A DNA stretch of 37,464 nucleotides, from the NCBI GenBank assembly GCA_902780695.1, contig CACZGM010000012.1, positions 1-37,464 of the forward strand. Direction: 5' to 3'. A program made the translations under genes and the position numbers. The DNA comes from an uncultured Ruminococcus sp. (GTDB taxonomy: Bacteria > Bacillota > Clostridia > Oscillospirales > Ruminococcaceae). The notes under the pieces are model-generated. The model worked only from the letters and a program-made list of their open reading frames with translations, searched no databases and was not told the DNA's origin. Of the stretch, positions 21,955 to 29,878 are shown piece after piece. Numbering within the stretch: position 1 is the stretch's first letter; each line of letters starts with the position of its first letter.

Positions 21955-22760
21955 TGCCTTTCACAAACGAACAGTTAGAGCGCTACTCCCGCCATATTAT
22001 CCTAAAGGAAGTCGGAGCGAAAGGTCAGAAGAAGCTCTCACAGGCGAAAGTGCTAATAATCGGCGCGGGAGGGCTCGGAGCACCTGCGGCTCTGTATCTC
22101 GCGGCAGCGGGTGTCGGAACTATCGGCATAGTTGACGCGGATGAGGTCGATCTCTCGAATCTGCAGAGACAGGTGATCCACACGACCGCGGATATCGGAA
22201 AGCCGAAAGTGCAGTCCGCAAAGGAAACAATGGAAGCGATAAATCCCGATGTGACGGTAAATACATATCACACTTTCGTGACGAGCGAGAACGTGCTCGA
22301 TCTCATCAAAGACTATGATTTCATACTTGACGGGACAGACAATTTCCCCGCGAAATTTCTGATAAACGATGCGTGCGTAATGGCGAAAAAGCCTTTCTCT
22401 CACGCGGGTATAATCCGTTTCAAGGGACAGCTCATGACCTACGTTCCCGGGCAGGGACCGTGCTACCGCTGTGTTTTCAAAAACCCGCCGCCGAAGGACG
22501 CGGTCCCGACCTGCAAACAGGCGGGAGTTATCGGTGCAATGGGCGGAGTTATCGGCTCTTTGCAGGCTATGGAAGCTGTCAAATATATCGTCGGTGCGGG
22601 TGATCTGCTCACAGGTTATCTGCTTACATTCGATGCACTTAAAATGGAGTGGCACAAGGTGAAGCTCCCGTCGGATACGAGCAAGTGCGCAGTCTGCGGA
22701 GATCACCCGACTATCACGGAACTTATTGATTACGAACAGGCAGAATGCGATGCGAAATAA
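21954..22760 (+). CDS. ThiF/MoeB/HesA-family carrier-protein adenylyltransferase
   Basis: This E1-like enzyme (268 residues) adenylates the carboxyl end of the ThiS-like carrier. It shows RYSRHIILKEVG, the ATP-binding IIGAGGLGAPAALYLAAAG (35-53), DLSNLQRQVIH, LDGTDNFPAKFLIND, zinc cysteines in CYRC and CAVC, and a Cys in PTCKQAGVIGAMGG that can form the covalent link. There is no C-terminal rhodanese domain, so sulfur must come from another protein, plausibly the TusA-like one. It starts on the last base of the carrier gene. A structured gap separates it from the JAMM gene. Confidence 0.92.
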   Translation: MPFTNEQLERYSRHIILKEVGAKGQKKLSQAKVLIIGAGGLGAPAALYLAAAGVGTIGIVDADEVDLSNLQRQVIHTTADIGKPKVQSAKETMEAINPDVTVNTYHTFVTSENVLDLIKDYDFILDGTDNFPAKFLINDACVMAKKPFSHAGIIRFKGQLMTYVPGQGPCYRCVFKNPPPKDAVPTCKQAGVIGAMGGVIGSLQAMEAVKYIVGAGDLLTGYLLTFDALKMEWHKVKLPSDTSKCAVCGDHPTITELIDYEQAECDAK

Positions 22761-22762
22761 GT

Positions 22763-22825
22763 AATGTGTCCTCAACAACTGCCTTATGTCAGTTGTTGTC
22801 CCGAAATCCGCAATGCGGACACATT
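22763..22825 (+). other. Structured intergenic element (nested inverted repeats)
   Basis: AATGTGTCC (22763-22771) pairs with GGACACATT (22817-22825). Inside, CAACAACTG (22773-22781) pairs with CAGTTGTTG (22790-22798) and TCCGC (22807-22811) with GCGGA (22815-22819). The last arm shares GGA with the outer stem, so alternative folds compete. It lies between the ThiF-like and JAMM genes. Confidence 0.7.
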
Positions 22826-22892
22826 TCTTGATGAGCAGACATTAGGTATAACTTATTTTGCAGATCAATAAACAAAATAATCGGAGGGATAT

Positions 22893-23309
22893 ATGATAAC
22901 GCTGCGAAAAGAAGATTATGACAAAATACTTGCCCATGCCCGGAGCGAAGCTCCCGTGGAAGCCTGCGGACTGATAGCCGGCCGTATCGAAGGAGCCGAC
23001 AAGATCATCGAAAAGGTGTATATCCTCACGAACACCGACCACGCCGAGGAGCACTTCACCCTTGACCCGCGCGAACAGCTCGCAGCGGTAAAAGATATGC
23101 GCGCAAACGGTCTGGTGCAGCTCGGGAACTGGCATTCCCACCCGGTCTCTCCGTCCCGTCCGTCCGATGAGGACAAACGGCTCGCCTACGACAGCACCGC
23201 GAGTTACATGATACTCTCGCTCATGGACAACACGCCTGTACTCAATTCGTTTCACGTCGAGAACAACGAGGCAACGAAAGAAGATCTGAAAATAGTGAAT
23301 GTTGAATAA
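22893..23309 (+). CDS. JAMM/MPN+ metalloprotease
   Basis: The 138-residue protein has the full JAMM zinc site: Glu23 in PVEACGLIAG, then His81-x-His83-x7-Ser91-x2-Asp94 in WHSHPVSPSRPSDED. Mec+/HcyD-type enzymes of this family trim residues after the Gly-Gly of small sulfur carriers, or cleave the product from the carrier. It is the last gene of the sulfur cluster and matches the need to remove the terminal Cys of the ThiS-like carrier. GGAGGGATAT precedes ATG 22893. A terminator follows at 23415. Confidence 0.92.
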   Translation: MITLRKEDYDKILAHARSEAPVEACGLIAGRIEGADKIIEKVYILTNTDHAEEHFTLDPREQLAAVKDMRANGLVQLGNWHSHPVSPSRPSDEDKRLAYDSTASYMILSLMDNTPVLNSFHVENNEATKEDLKIVNVE

Positions 23310-23584
23310 TTAGATCGGATCTGCTGTGTTATTTCCGTGGATCTCCCTTATCTTCCGCAAACACGACTTTTCCGTATCAGCTTACATACTCTTCAGAACA
23401 CCGGATAATCACCGAAGCCGCAGCAAACTGCGGCTTTTTTGTGTCTGCTCAACTGTGAAGGAGCCGTTTTGAAAGATGATCCGAAAAACCGAAGAAAATA
23501 TCGGAAATAATATGATATAAGCGCGGAGCCCGTGCCCCCGAAGCTGTGTTTGTGACATTCAGCTGTTTGAGTTCTCTTCCTCTA
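23310..23584. other. Intergenic region with no gene seen
   Basis: Between the JAMM stop and the GH26 promoter there is a terminator at 23415-23440; the rest carries no ORF with a supported start and no other clear structure. Confidence 0.5.
23415..23440 (+). terminator. Terminator of the sulfur-transfer cluster
   Basis: AAGCCGCAG (23415-23423), CAAA loop, CTGCGGCTT (23428-23436) and a T-run to 23440. Confidence 0.88.
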
Positions 23585-23613
23585 TTGCTTTTTTCATCTT
23601 TATATGATATAAT
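23585..23613 (+). promoter_or_regulatory. Promoter of the GH26 gene
   Basis: TTGCTT (23585-23590), 17 bases, TATAAT (23608-23613), giving a leader of about 90 bases before ATG 23710. Confidence 0.65.
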
Positions 23614-23709
23614 AGTCACAAATTCAGCCGAACTTATTGCGGAACCGATGAGCTGTTCGGGGATATGGAGCTTTCGTAATGTTTCCGAAGAATATGGAGA
23701 GATACGACA

Positions 23710-24678
23710 ATGACAAACTTAATAAAGATACCCTGCAACAAGAATTCTCAGCAGTGTGTCAGAAATGTTATGAGCTTTCTTGCCGACATTTCGGGTGATA
23801 AGACAGTTACCGGTCAGCATACACAGACCATGGGAACGGAAGAGCTGCACCATATCCGCAGTGTCACAGGCAAAGAGCCGGCGCTGCTCGGATTTGAGCT
23901 GCTTTCATATTCCCCGAATATAAACTACCTCGATACCGACGACGCGTGTATGACCGAAGTGAAAAACAACCTCGGGACACTTCGCCGCGCCTGGGAATGG
24001 GCAGACAAAAAAGGGCTGATAACATTCACATGGCACTGGTTCTCACCGCTCGGCGGACGTTCCAAATCATTCTTCACGGAGAACACCGGTTTTGACGCGG
24101 AGGAAGCGGCAGCGGACGGGACCGCGGAGAACAGAGCGCTGCTGTCGGACTTGGACGTAATGGCAGGAATACTCCGGCCGTTCTGTGACAAGGGGATACC
24201 GATACTCTGGAGGCCTTTCCACGAAGGTGAGGGCAATTGGTTCTGGTGGAGCGCCAAGGGCAGCGAACCGCTGAAAAAGCTATACCGCATCATGTATCGG
24301 AGATTTACGGAAATTCACGGTCTCAACAACCTGATATGGGTATGGAACGCGCCGCTTCCCGAATGTTATCCGGGAGACGATGTTGTTGACATAATATCAC
24401 GGGATATGTATCCCGAAAAGCACTGCCATACAAGTCAGAGCGAGATGTACTTTGAACTCCGTAAAATAACGGAATGCCCGAAGATCGCACTTATCGGAGA
24501 GACCGGTACCCTGCCCGACCCGGAAGCGATACACGCTGAAAAGATCGGCTGGGCAAGCTATATGACATGGTCGGGCGATTTCTGCATGAGCGAGGAATTC
24601 AGCACCTCGGACAAACTGCGCGAAGTTTATTCAAGCCCGTTCTCGGTGACAAAAGAAACCCTGCCGGAGCTTTACTGA
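23710..24678 (+). CDS. Glycoside hydrolase family 26 (beta-mannanase/mannosidase type)
   Basis: The 322-residue enzyme is a single GH26 catalytic domain (clan GH-A barrel). The acid/base is Glu172 in WRPFHEGEGNWFWW and the nucleophile Glu264 in ALIGETG; VTGQHTQ, TFTWHWFSP and MTWSGDFC are further family landmarks. GH26 enzymes mostly cleave beta-1,4-mannan. There is no signal peptide, CBM or dockerin, so it should act on imported manno-oligosaccharides in the cytoplasm. GGAG lies upstream of ATG 23710. It is followed 72 bases later by a beta-helix gene and lies near AraC, GH9 and GH5 genes. Confidence 0.9.
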   Translation: MTNLIKIPCNKNSQQCVRNVMSFLADISGDKTVTGQHTQTMGTEELHHIRSVTGKEPALLGFELLSYSPNINYLDTDDACMTEVKNNLGTLRRAWEWADKKGLITFTWHWFSPLGGRSKSFFTENTGFDAEEAAADGTAENRALLSDLDVMAGILRPFCDKGIPILWRPFHEGEGNWFWWSAKGSEPLKKLYRIMYRRFTEIHGLNNLIWVWNAPLPECYPGDDVVDIISRDMYPEKHCHTSQSEMYFELRKITECPKIALIGETGTLPDPEAIHAEKIGWASYMTWSGDFCMSEEFSTSDKLREVYSSPFSVTKETLPELY

Positions 24679-24750
24679 CTGTTCGCACATAATTATCGGG
24701 GAATACGGATATTGCCCTGTTCCCCTGTTTCAGCAAAAGGATCACAACCT

Positions 24751-25620
24751 ATGGATTTGACAGAAAATAAAATATTTGACAGCGAAAGAGCTTTATATAA
24801 CGTTCGGAATACTATCGTAAAGAATTGTACATTTGCAGGACCTGCCGACGGCGAATCCGCTCTGAAAGAAACAAGGAATATCGTAATTGACGGATGTACA
24901 TTCTCACTCCGCTACCCTGTCTGGCACGCAAGAAAATATGAGCTCAGGAACTCAAAGCTCGACGAAAAAACGAGAGCGCCTCTGTGGTACTCCGATGACG
25001 GGATCATAGAAAATACGGAGATCACCGGGGTAAAAGCGCTGAGGGAATGCAGGAATACGGTTATCCGCAACTGCAGGATAGAGTCGCCGGAATTCGGCTG
25101 GAAGACTGCCGGTACAAAAATATCGGACAGCAGCATCGTATCGGAGTATGTTTTTCTTGACGCAGAGAATATTGAAATAGACAACATTGATTTCAAAGGA
25201 AAATATTCATTCCAGTATGTAAAGGATTCAGTGATCAGGAATTCAGTGCTTGATACGAAGGACGCATTCTGGCACGCTGAAAATGTCACGGTAACGGATT
25301 CTGTCATAAAGAGCGAGTATCTGGCGTGGTACTCCGAGGGGCTCACGCTCATAAGGTGCAGAATAACCGGAACACAGCCGCTGTGCTATTGCAAAGGGCT
25401 GAAGCTCATAGACTGTGAGATGAAGGATTGTGACCTTTCCTTTGAGTATTCCGATGTAGATGCCGATATCATAGGTCATATAGATTCCGTGAAGAATCCC
25501 GCATCGGGAAGAATATGCGCGGACAGTATCGGCGAGATAATAAAAGAAGATTCTGTTATGGAAAGCAGAGCGGTTATTCTTCAGGCAGTACCGCACAAAC
25601 ATATTTGCAGTCATCAATGA
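24751..25620 (+). CDS. DUF3737-family right-handed beta-helix protein
   Basis: The protein of 289 residues consists of repeated short strands such as NTIVKNCTFAG, NIVIDGCTF, NTVIRNCRIES, DSVIRNSVLD and NVTVTDSVIKS, the pattern of a parallel beta-helix, with conserved WHA/WYS turns. It matches DUF3737, whose function is unknown to me; beta-helix folds often bind or cleave polysaccharides, which suits the neighbourhood. No signal peptide. ATG 24751 has AAAGG 10 bases upstream; the longer frame start at 24712 lacks a site. It ends right before a strong hairpin. Confidence 0.8.
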   Translation: MDLTENKIFDSERALYNVRNTIVKNCTFAGPADGESALKETRNIVIDGCTFSLRYPVWHARKYELRNSKLDEKTRAPLWYSDDGIIENTEITGVKALRECRNTVIRNCRIESPEFGWKTAGTKISDSSIVSEYVFLDAENIEIDNIDFKGKYSFQYVKDSVIRNSVLDTKDAFWHAENVTVTDSVIKSEYLAWYSEGLTLIRCRITGTQPLCYCKGLKLIDCEMKDCDLSFEYSDVDADIIGHIDSVKNPASGRICADSIGEIIKEDSVMESRAVILQAVPHKHICSHQ

Positions 25621-25622
25621 CG

Positions 25623-25651
25623 ATCCCGCCCCGGAAAACCCGGGGCGGGAT
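25623..25651. terminator. GC-rich hairpin between convergent genes
   Basis: ATCCCGCCCCGG (25623-25634) and CCGGGGCGGGAT (25640-25651), a perfect 12-base stem with a 5-base loop, between the DUF3737 stop and the AraC stop. The following ACTTTG is a poor T-run. Confidence 0.7.
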
Positions 25652-25669
25652 ACTTTGTATGCATATCAT

Positions 25670-26446
25670 TTATTCCCGGCTTTCTTCCGCCTTCCCGCCG
25701 GCTCGCAGCGAATATTCCTCGCTGTATCTGTTCCGGTACTGCACAGGCGTCATTCCCGTTATTTTTCTGAAAGCGGCCGCAAACGCACTCTGTGAAGAAA
25801 ATCCGAGCGAAGCCGCAACCGACGCGATAGAAAAATCCGAAAATGTAAGAATGTTCTGCGCGGTAATTATTTTTGATCTGAGAATATATATTTTTATCGG
25901 CACACCCATTTCCCTTGCAAACAGCTTCGACAGATAGCTCGGATCAAGGTGCTCGTGTTCCGCAGCCATTTTCAGCGTCAGCGGTTCATTGAGGTTTTCG
26001 TGAATGTAGTCCACCGTTCTGCGGACGTGCAGCGATACTCCGTTCTCCTTGCGTATCTCCGCCATGCGTTCCGCGAAATCAAGCATCATCGTGCCGGTAA
26101 GATCAATGATCTCCTGCGGTTCGAGACATTTGTCGCACCTGCGGATATAAATGTCGCTCAGCGTGTAGGCGATATTATGTTTCATACCGCCGTCGATGCA
26201 CACACGCGCGATTATCCCCACGCCGATAGCGAAGTGGTACTGGTTGTTGCGCAGAAGGCTTTCGGAGAGCATACCCTTGCCCTCGTAGTAATGCGCTTTG
26301 ATCTCTTTGATATTATCACGCACTTTTTCGACATCGCCGTTCCTGATATCGTCATATCTCGCAAACTCGCTTCTTATCTCTGTTCGCTTGAAGTCTTCCT
26401 CGTTCTGGACAAAAAGATGGTAATTGAGCTCTCTGTCTGTTTTCAT
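25670..26446 (-). CDS. AraC-family transcriptional regulator
   Basis: The C-terminal 100 residues of this 258-residue protein contain the two HTH motifs of AraC: LTLKMAAEHEHLDPSYLSKL followed by FAREMGV, and FSIASVAASLGFSSQSAFAA followed by FRKITGMTPVQYRNRY. The N-terminal 140 residues are a helical region without a recognisable cupin or periplasmic sensor, so the effector is unknown. The start has AGGTGA upstream. It is divergent from the reductase/GH9/GH5 operon and convergent with the GH26/DUF3737 genes, so it may regulate sugar-polymer use. Confidence 0.9.
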   Translation of the reverse strand: MKTDRELNYHLFVQNEEDFKRTEIRSEFARYDDIRNGDVEKVRDNIKEIKAHYYEGKGMLSESLLRNNQYHFAIGVGIIARVCIDGGMKHNIAYTLSDIYIRRCDKCLEPQEIIDLTGTMMLDFAERMAEIRKENGVSLHVRRTVDYIHENLNEPLTLKMAAEHEHLDPSYLSKLFAREMGVPIKIYILRSKIITAQNILTFSDFSIASVAASLGFSSQSAFAAAFRKITGMTPVQYRNRYSEEYSLRAGGKAEESRE

Positions 26447-26517
26447 AAGTTCACCTGTGCTTAAGCCGGATTTCAGTTTCTCCCTGTCTGCGGCGGAGAA
26501 AATATATAATCAGACTT

Positions 26518-26546
26518 ATGATACCATATTTTTAACAATAAAGCAA
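26518..26546 (-). promoter_or_regulatory. Promoter of the araC-type gene
   Basis: Minus strand TTGCTT (26546-26541), 17 bases, TATCAT (26523-26518). On the plus strand a TATAAT (26579-26584) may serve the reductase operon, with only a weak -35 (TAGAAA, 26556-26561), which would suit activator dependence. Confidence 0.55.
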
Positions 26547-26670
26547 TACAATTGATAGAAAAAAATTACTCTCAAATGTATAATAAAATCAGGATAAAAA
26601 ACAGATACGGCGTGACCTGTATTAGCAAAACGGCAGTTGTTGAGAACACACTATTCATAAGGAGGACTAT

Positions 26671-27510
26671 ATGGAATTCTACACCCTTTCAAACAATGTT
26701 AAAATACCTGTTATCGGGTTCGGAACATGGCAGACACCCAACGACGATACCGGTGTGAACGCCGTGCTTTCGGCGCTGAAAGCAGGCTACCGCCATATAG
26801 ACACTGCACAGGGCTACGGCAACGAATCCGCTGTCGGCAAAGCGGTAAAACTGAGCGGGATACCGCGCGGGGACATTTTCATAACATCGAAGCTGACAAA
26901 CTCGATGCACGGCTATGACAATACGATGACATCGTTTGAGCAGACATTGCGAGACCTCGGAACAGACTATGTCGATATGTTCCTTATACACTGGCCGAAT
27001 CCTTTACAGTACCGCGAAACATGGCAGCAGACCAACGCAGAGACATGGAAGGCTTTTGAAGAACTGTATGAAGCCGGAAAAATACGCGCGATAGGCATAA
27101 GCAATTTCCGCCGGCACCACATAGACGAGCTGATGAAGACCGCGAAGATACCGCCGGCAGTGAATCAGATACGGCTCTGTCCGGGAGATACGCAGGACGA
27201 GCTTGTCGCTTACTGCAAGGAACACGATATTCTCCTTGAAGCGTACAGTCCTCTCGGCACCGGCAAGATCTTTTCTGTTCCGCAGATGCGGGAGACCGCA
27301 GAAAAATACGGGAAAAGCATCGCGCAGATCTGCATCCGCTGGAGTTTGCAGAACGGATTCCTTCCGCTCCCGAAATCTGTGAACAGCGACAGGATAACAG
27401 AAAACCTCGATGTGTTCGGATTCGAACTCTCAGATGAGGATATGAAAATGATAGCGGGTCTTACGGGCTGTGTCGGGTTTTCCAACGATCCGGACAAAAC
27501 GAACTGGTGA
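26671..27510 (+). CDS. Aldo/keto reductase
   Basis: This 279-residue NAD(P)H-dependent oxidoreductase has the catalytic tetrad Asp44 and Tyr49 (HIDTAQGYGNE), Lys74 (FITSKL) and His107 (LIHWP), plus GISNF and LPKSVNSDRITEN for cofactor binding. Length and motifs fit soluble bacterial AKRs that reduce aldehydes or sugars; the substrate is unknown. ATG 26671 is preceded by AAGGAGG. The following membrane gene overlaps its stop by 4 bases, and GH9 and GH5 genes follow closely, so all four likely form an operon. Confidence 0.92.
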   Translation: MEFYTLSNNVKIPVIGFGTWQTPNDDTGVNAVLSALKAGYRHIDTAQGYGNESAVGKAVKLSGIPRGDIFITSKLTNSMHGYDNTMTSFEQTLRDLGTDYVDMFLIHWPNPLQYRETWQQTNAETWKAFEELYEAGKIRAIGISNFRRHHIDELMKTAKIPPAVNQIRLCPGDTQDELVAYCKEHDILLEAYSPLGTGKIFSVPQMRETAEKYGKSIAQICIRWSLQNGFLPLPKSVNSDRITENLDVFGFELSDEDMKMIAGLTGCVGFSNDPDKTNW

Positions 27511-28199
27511 TCGACGTGAACGGGATATCACAAACACAGAAGATAATTTCTTCGGTACTTAAAGTTATTGTTTTTCTTTCCGCGGTCATAGGCACTTTTC
27601 TCAGCTGGTATGCGGGAAAAGGCTCGTTCATGGGCGGCGCGAATGTCTTTATGTTCTTCACGATACAGTCAAACATTGCCGTTGCACTGATAAGTCTTAT
27701 CGGTCTGTTTTTCATAAACGGAAAGAGACCCATTCCGCAGATATGGTATATCATAAAGTTTGCGGGAGCGATATCCATTACGCTTACGGGAGTTGTTTTC
27801 TGCTTCGTGCTTGCCCCGACAATGGGCGATGCGGCATGGAATATACAGAACATACTGACTCACGTTGCCGTTCCTGTCGCGGCAGTCCTTGACTTCTTTG
27901 TGACGGGGACCGGCAGCAGCATCAATAAACGCAATGTATTATGGGTCACAGTCCCACCGCTGCTGTATGCTTTATACGCCGGTATAGGATATATATGCGG
28001 CTGGGAATTTGCCGAAGGCATCACATACCCGTATTTCTTCCTCAACTGGGGCAGTCCCGCGGGCGCGTTCGGTTTCACGGACGGACTTCCGTTCATGGGC
28101 TGCGTCTGGTGGATACTCGCACTGCTTACGGCACTTATCATTGTAGGATATTTGTATCTTGCCGCTGTAGATGCACTGAAAGCAAAACTGCGTAAATAA
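27507..28199 (+). CDS. Pr6Pr/FAR-17a-like six- to seven-helix membrane protein
   Basis: The 230-residue protein has about six or seven hydrophobic helices with polar signatures FFTIQSNIAVALI, ITLTGVVFCFVLAP, ILTHVAVPVAAVLDF and YPYFFLNWG. These match Pr6Pr-type integral membrane proteins, some of which relate to FAR-17a/AIG1 hydrolases. Function is unknown. The start GTG 27507 overlaps the reductase stop (TGGTGA), and no independent ribosome site is seen, so translation is probably coupled. GTG 27516 is an alternative. It is 10 bases from the GH9 gene. Confidence 0.75.
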   Translation: MIDVNGISQTQKIISSVLKVIVFLSAVIGTFLSWYAGKGSFMGGANVFMFFTIQSNIAVALISLIGLFFINGKRPIPQIWYIIKFAGAISITLTGVVFCFVLAPTMGDAAWNIQNILTHVAVPVAAVLDFFVTGTGSSINKRNVLWVTVPPLLYALYAGIGYICGWEFAEGITYPYFFLNWGSPAGAFGFTDGLPFMGCVWWILALLTALIIVGYLYLAAVDALKAKLRK

Positions 28200-28208
28200 G
28201 GTGAATGC

Positions 28209-29858
28209 ATGAACAGAAAATATTTTGATACTACCCCCAAAACGCCGAGAGTTTCACCTTTCGGTATTTTCGTCGATCAGGCGGGCTATTATCCGGACAG
28301 CACGAAGAAAGCCGTTATCCCGTTTGAGTGTGACCGGTTCGAGGTCATGGATATAAACGGAGAAGTCCGTTATTCCGGAAATACGGTCTATGCGGGATTT
28401 GACAAGGCTTCGGGCGACGATGTGCGGCTCGCCGATCTCACCGGGCTTTCGGAACCGGGTAACTACTGCGTAAAGGCAGGCGGCAGGACCTCTGCTATGT
28501 TCCGGATAGGTGACGATGTCTATGAAGATGTTTTTGCCAAAACATCAAAGGCGTTCTATTATCTGCGATGCGGCTGCGGGCTTGACGAACGCAGCGCGGG
28601 AGTATGGCATCACGGGAGATGCCATACCGCCCCCGCTGAACTGTGGGAGGACAGGAACGTTACTCTCGATGTTTCGGGCGGCTGGCACGACGCGGGCGAT
28701 TACGGCAGATATGTAACTGCGGGAGCCTGTGCAGCGGCTCATCTTCTGTACGCGTTCAGACTCTTTCCCGAAGCATTTGAAAAACAGAGTCTGAACATAC
28801 CCGAAAAAGGAATGCCCGATATTCTTTCCGAGGTAAGATATGAGCTCGAATGGTTTTTGAAGATGCAGGACAGCGAAGGCGGTGTGTATCACAAGGCAAC
28901 TACCGCTTTTCACGCGCCGTTCGTTATGCCGGAGGACGACACCGCCGAAATGTACGTCTTCCCTGTTTCATCTATGGCGACGGCAGATCTCGCGGCAGTA
29001 TGCGCACTTGCTTCGGGTATATACAAACCTTACGACAAGGCATTCTCGGAAAAGCTGCTGAAAGCCGCGGAGAAATCTGTCGATTGGCTTGACAGGCACC
29101 CGGAATTCATCGGATTCACGAATCCCGAAGGCTGCAATACCGGAAGTTACGGCGAGCGTGACGATCATTCAAACCGCTTCTGGGCATATTCCGAAATGTA
29201 CGCGCTCACGGGGGAGCTTAAGTATCACAGCAAACTCGTATCCGCACTTGAAAAGGATTTCCCTCTCACGGCTCTCGGCTACGGCGAGGTAGGCGGACTC
29301 GGTTCGCTCGCGTATATCCTCTGCAAACAGGGAAAAGACGCAAATCTGCTTCACAGGCTGAAAAACCTGTTCCGCAGGAGATCGGACGAGCTCAGAGCGA
29401 AAGCCGACGAATGCGGCTACGGAGTGGCAATGTACAGCGCCGATTACTGCTGGGGCAGCAATATGGGGCTCATGACCAGAGCGATGATATTCGCTATAAC
29501 CGATATAATTTTCGGAGACCGGAGCTGCCGTGAATACGCGGAACGCCATCTGCACTGTCTTCTCGGAACAAACCCTCTCGGGATCAGCTATATCACCGGA
29601 GTCGGAGAGTTCCGGTGCAACTACCCGCATCTTCGTCCCGCGTTTGCCGACGGTATCGAAGAATGCATACCCGGCATGGTCGCGGGAGGTCCGAACGGAT
29701 ATCTTTCCGACCCGTTCGCAAGGACCGTGATACCGGAAGGAACACCGCCCATGAAATGCTACGCGGATGATACGGCAAGCTACTCGCTCAATGAGATCAC
29801 GATATACTGGAACTCACCTGCTGTATTCGTACTCGCATATCTGTGCAGCGGCAGCTGA
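28209..29858 (+). CDS. Glycoside hydrolase family 9 enzyme, no signal peptide
   Basis: The 549-residue protein has an N-terminal CelD-type Ig-like domain (IFVDQAGYYPDSTKKAVI to about residue 100) and a GH9 (alpha/alpha)6 barrel. The catalytic base pair is Asp161/Asp164 in GGWHDAGDYGRYV, and the acid is Glu529 in YSLNEITIYWNSP; YPHLRPA corresponds to the His-containing motif. GH9 enzymes hydrolyse beta-1,4-glucans. There is no signal peptide, dockerin or CBM, unlike secreted Ruminococcus cellulases, so it probably acts on cello-oligosaccharides in the cytoplasm, for example as an exo-glucosidase. AAGGTGA lies upstream of ATG 28209. It is 20 bases from the GH5 gene. Confidence 0.9.
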   Translation: MNRKYFDTTPKTPRVSPFGIFVDQAGYYPDSTKKAVIPFECDRFEVMDINGEVRYSGNTVYAGFDKASGDDVRLADLTGLSEPGNYCVKAGGRTSAMFRIGDDVYEDVFAKTSKAFYYLRCGCGLDERSAGVWHHGRCHTAPAELWEDRNVTLDVSGGWHDAGDYGRYVTAGACAAAHLLYAFRLFPEAFEKQSLNIPEKGMPDILSEVRYELEWFLKMQDSEGGVYHKATTAFHAPFVMPEDDTAEMYVFPVSSMATADLAAVCALASGIYKPYDKAFSEKLLKAAEKSVDWLDRHPEFIGFTNPEGCNTGSYGERDDHSNRFWAYSEMYALTGELKYHSKLVSALEKDFPLTALGYGEVGGLGSLAYILCKQGKDANLLHRLKNLFRRRSDELRAKADECGYGVAMYSADYCWGSNMGLMTRAMIFAITDIIFGDRSCREYAERHLHCLLGTNPLGISYITGVGEFRCNYPHLRPAFADGIEECIPGMVAGGPNGYLSDPFARTVIPEGTPPMKCYADDTASYSLNEITIYWNSPAVFVLAYLCSGS

Positions 29859-29878
29859 GAACAAACAGGAGAAAAAAC

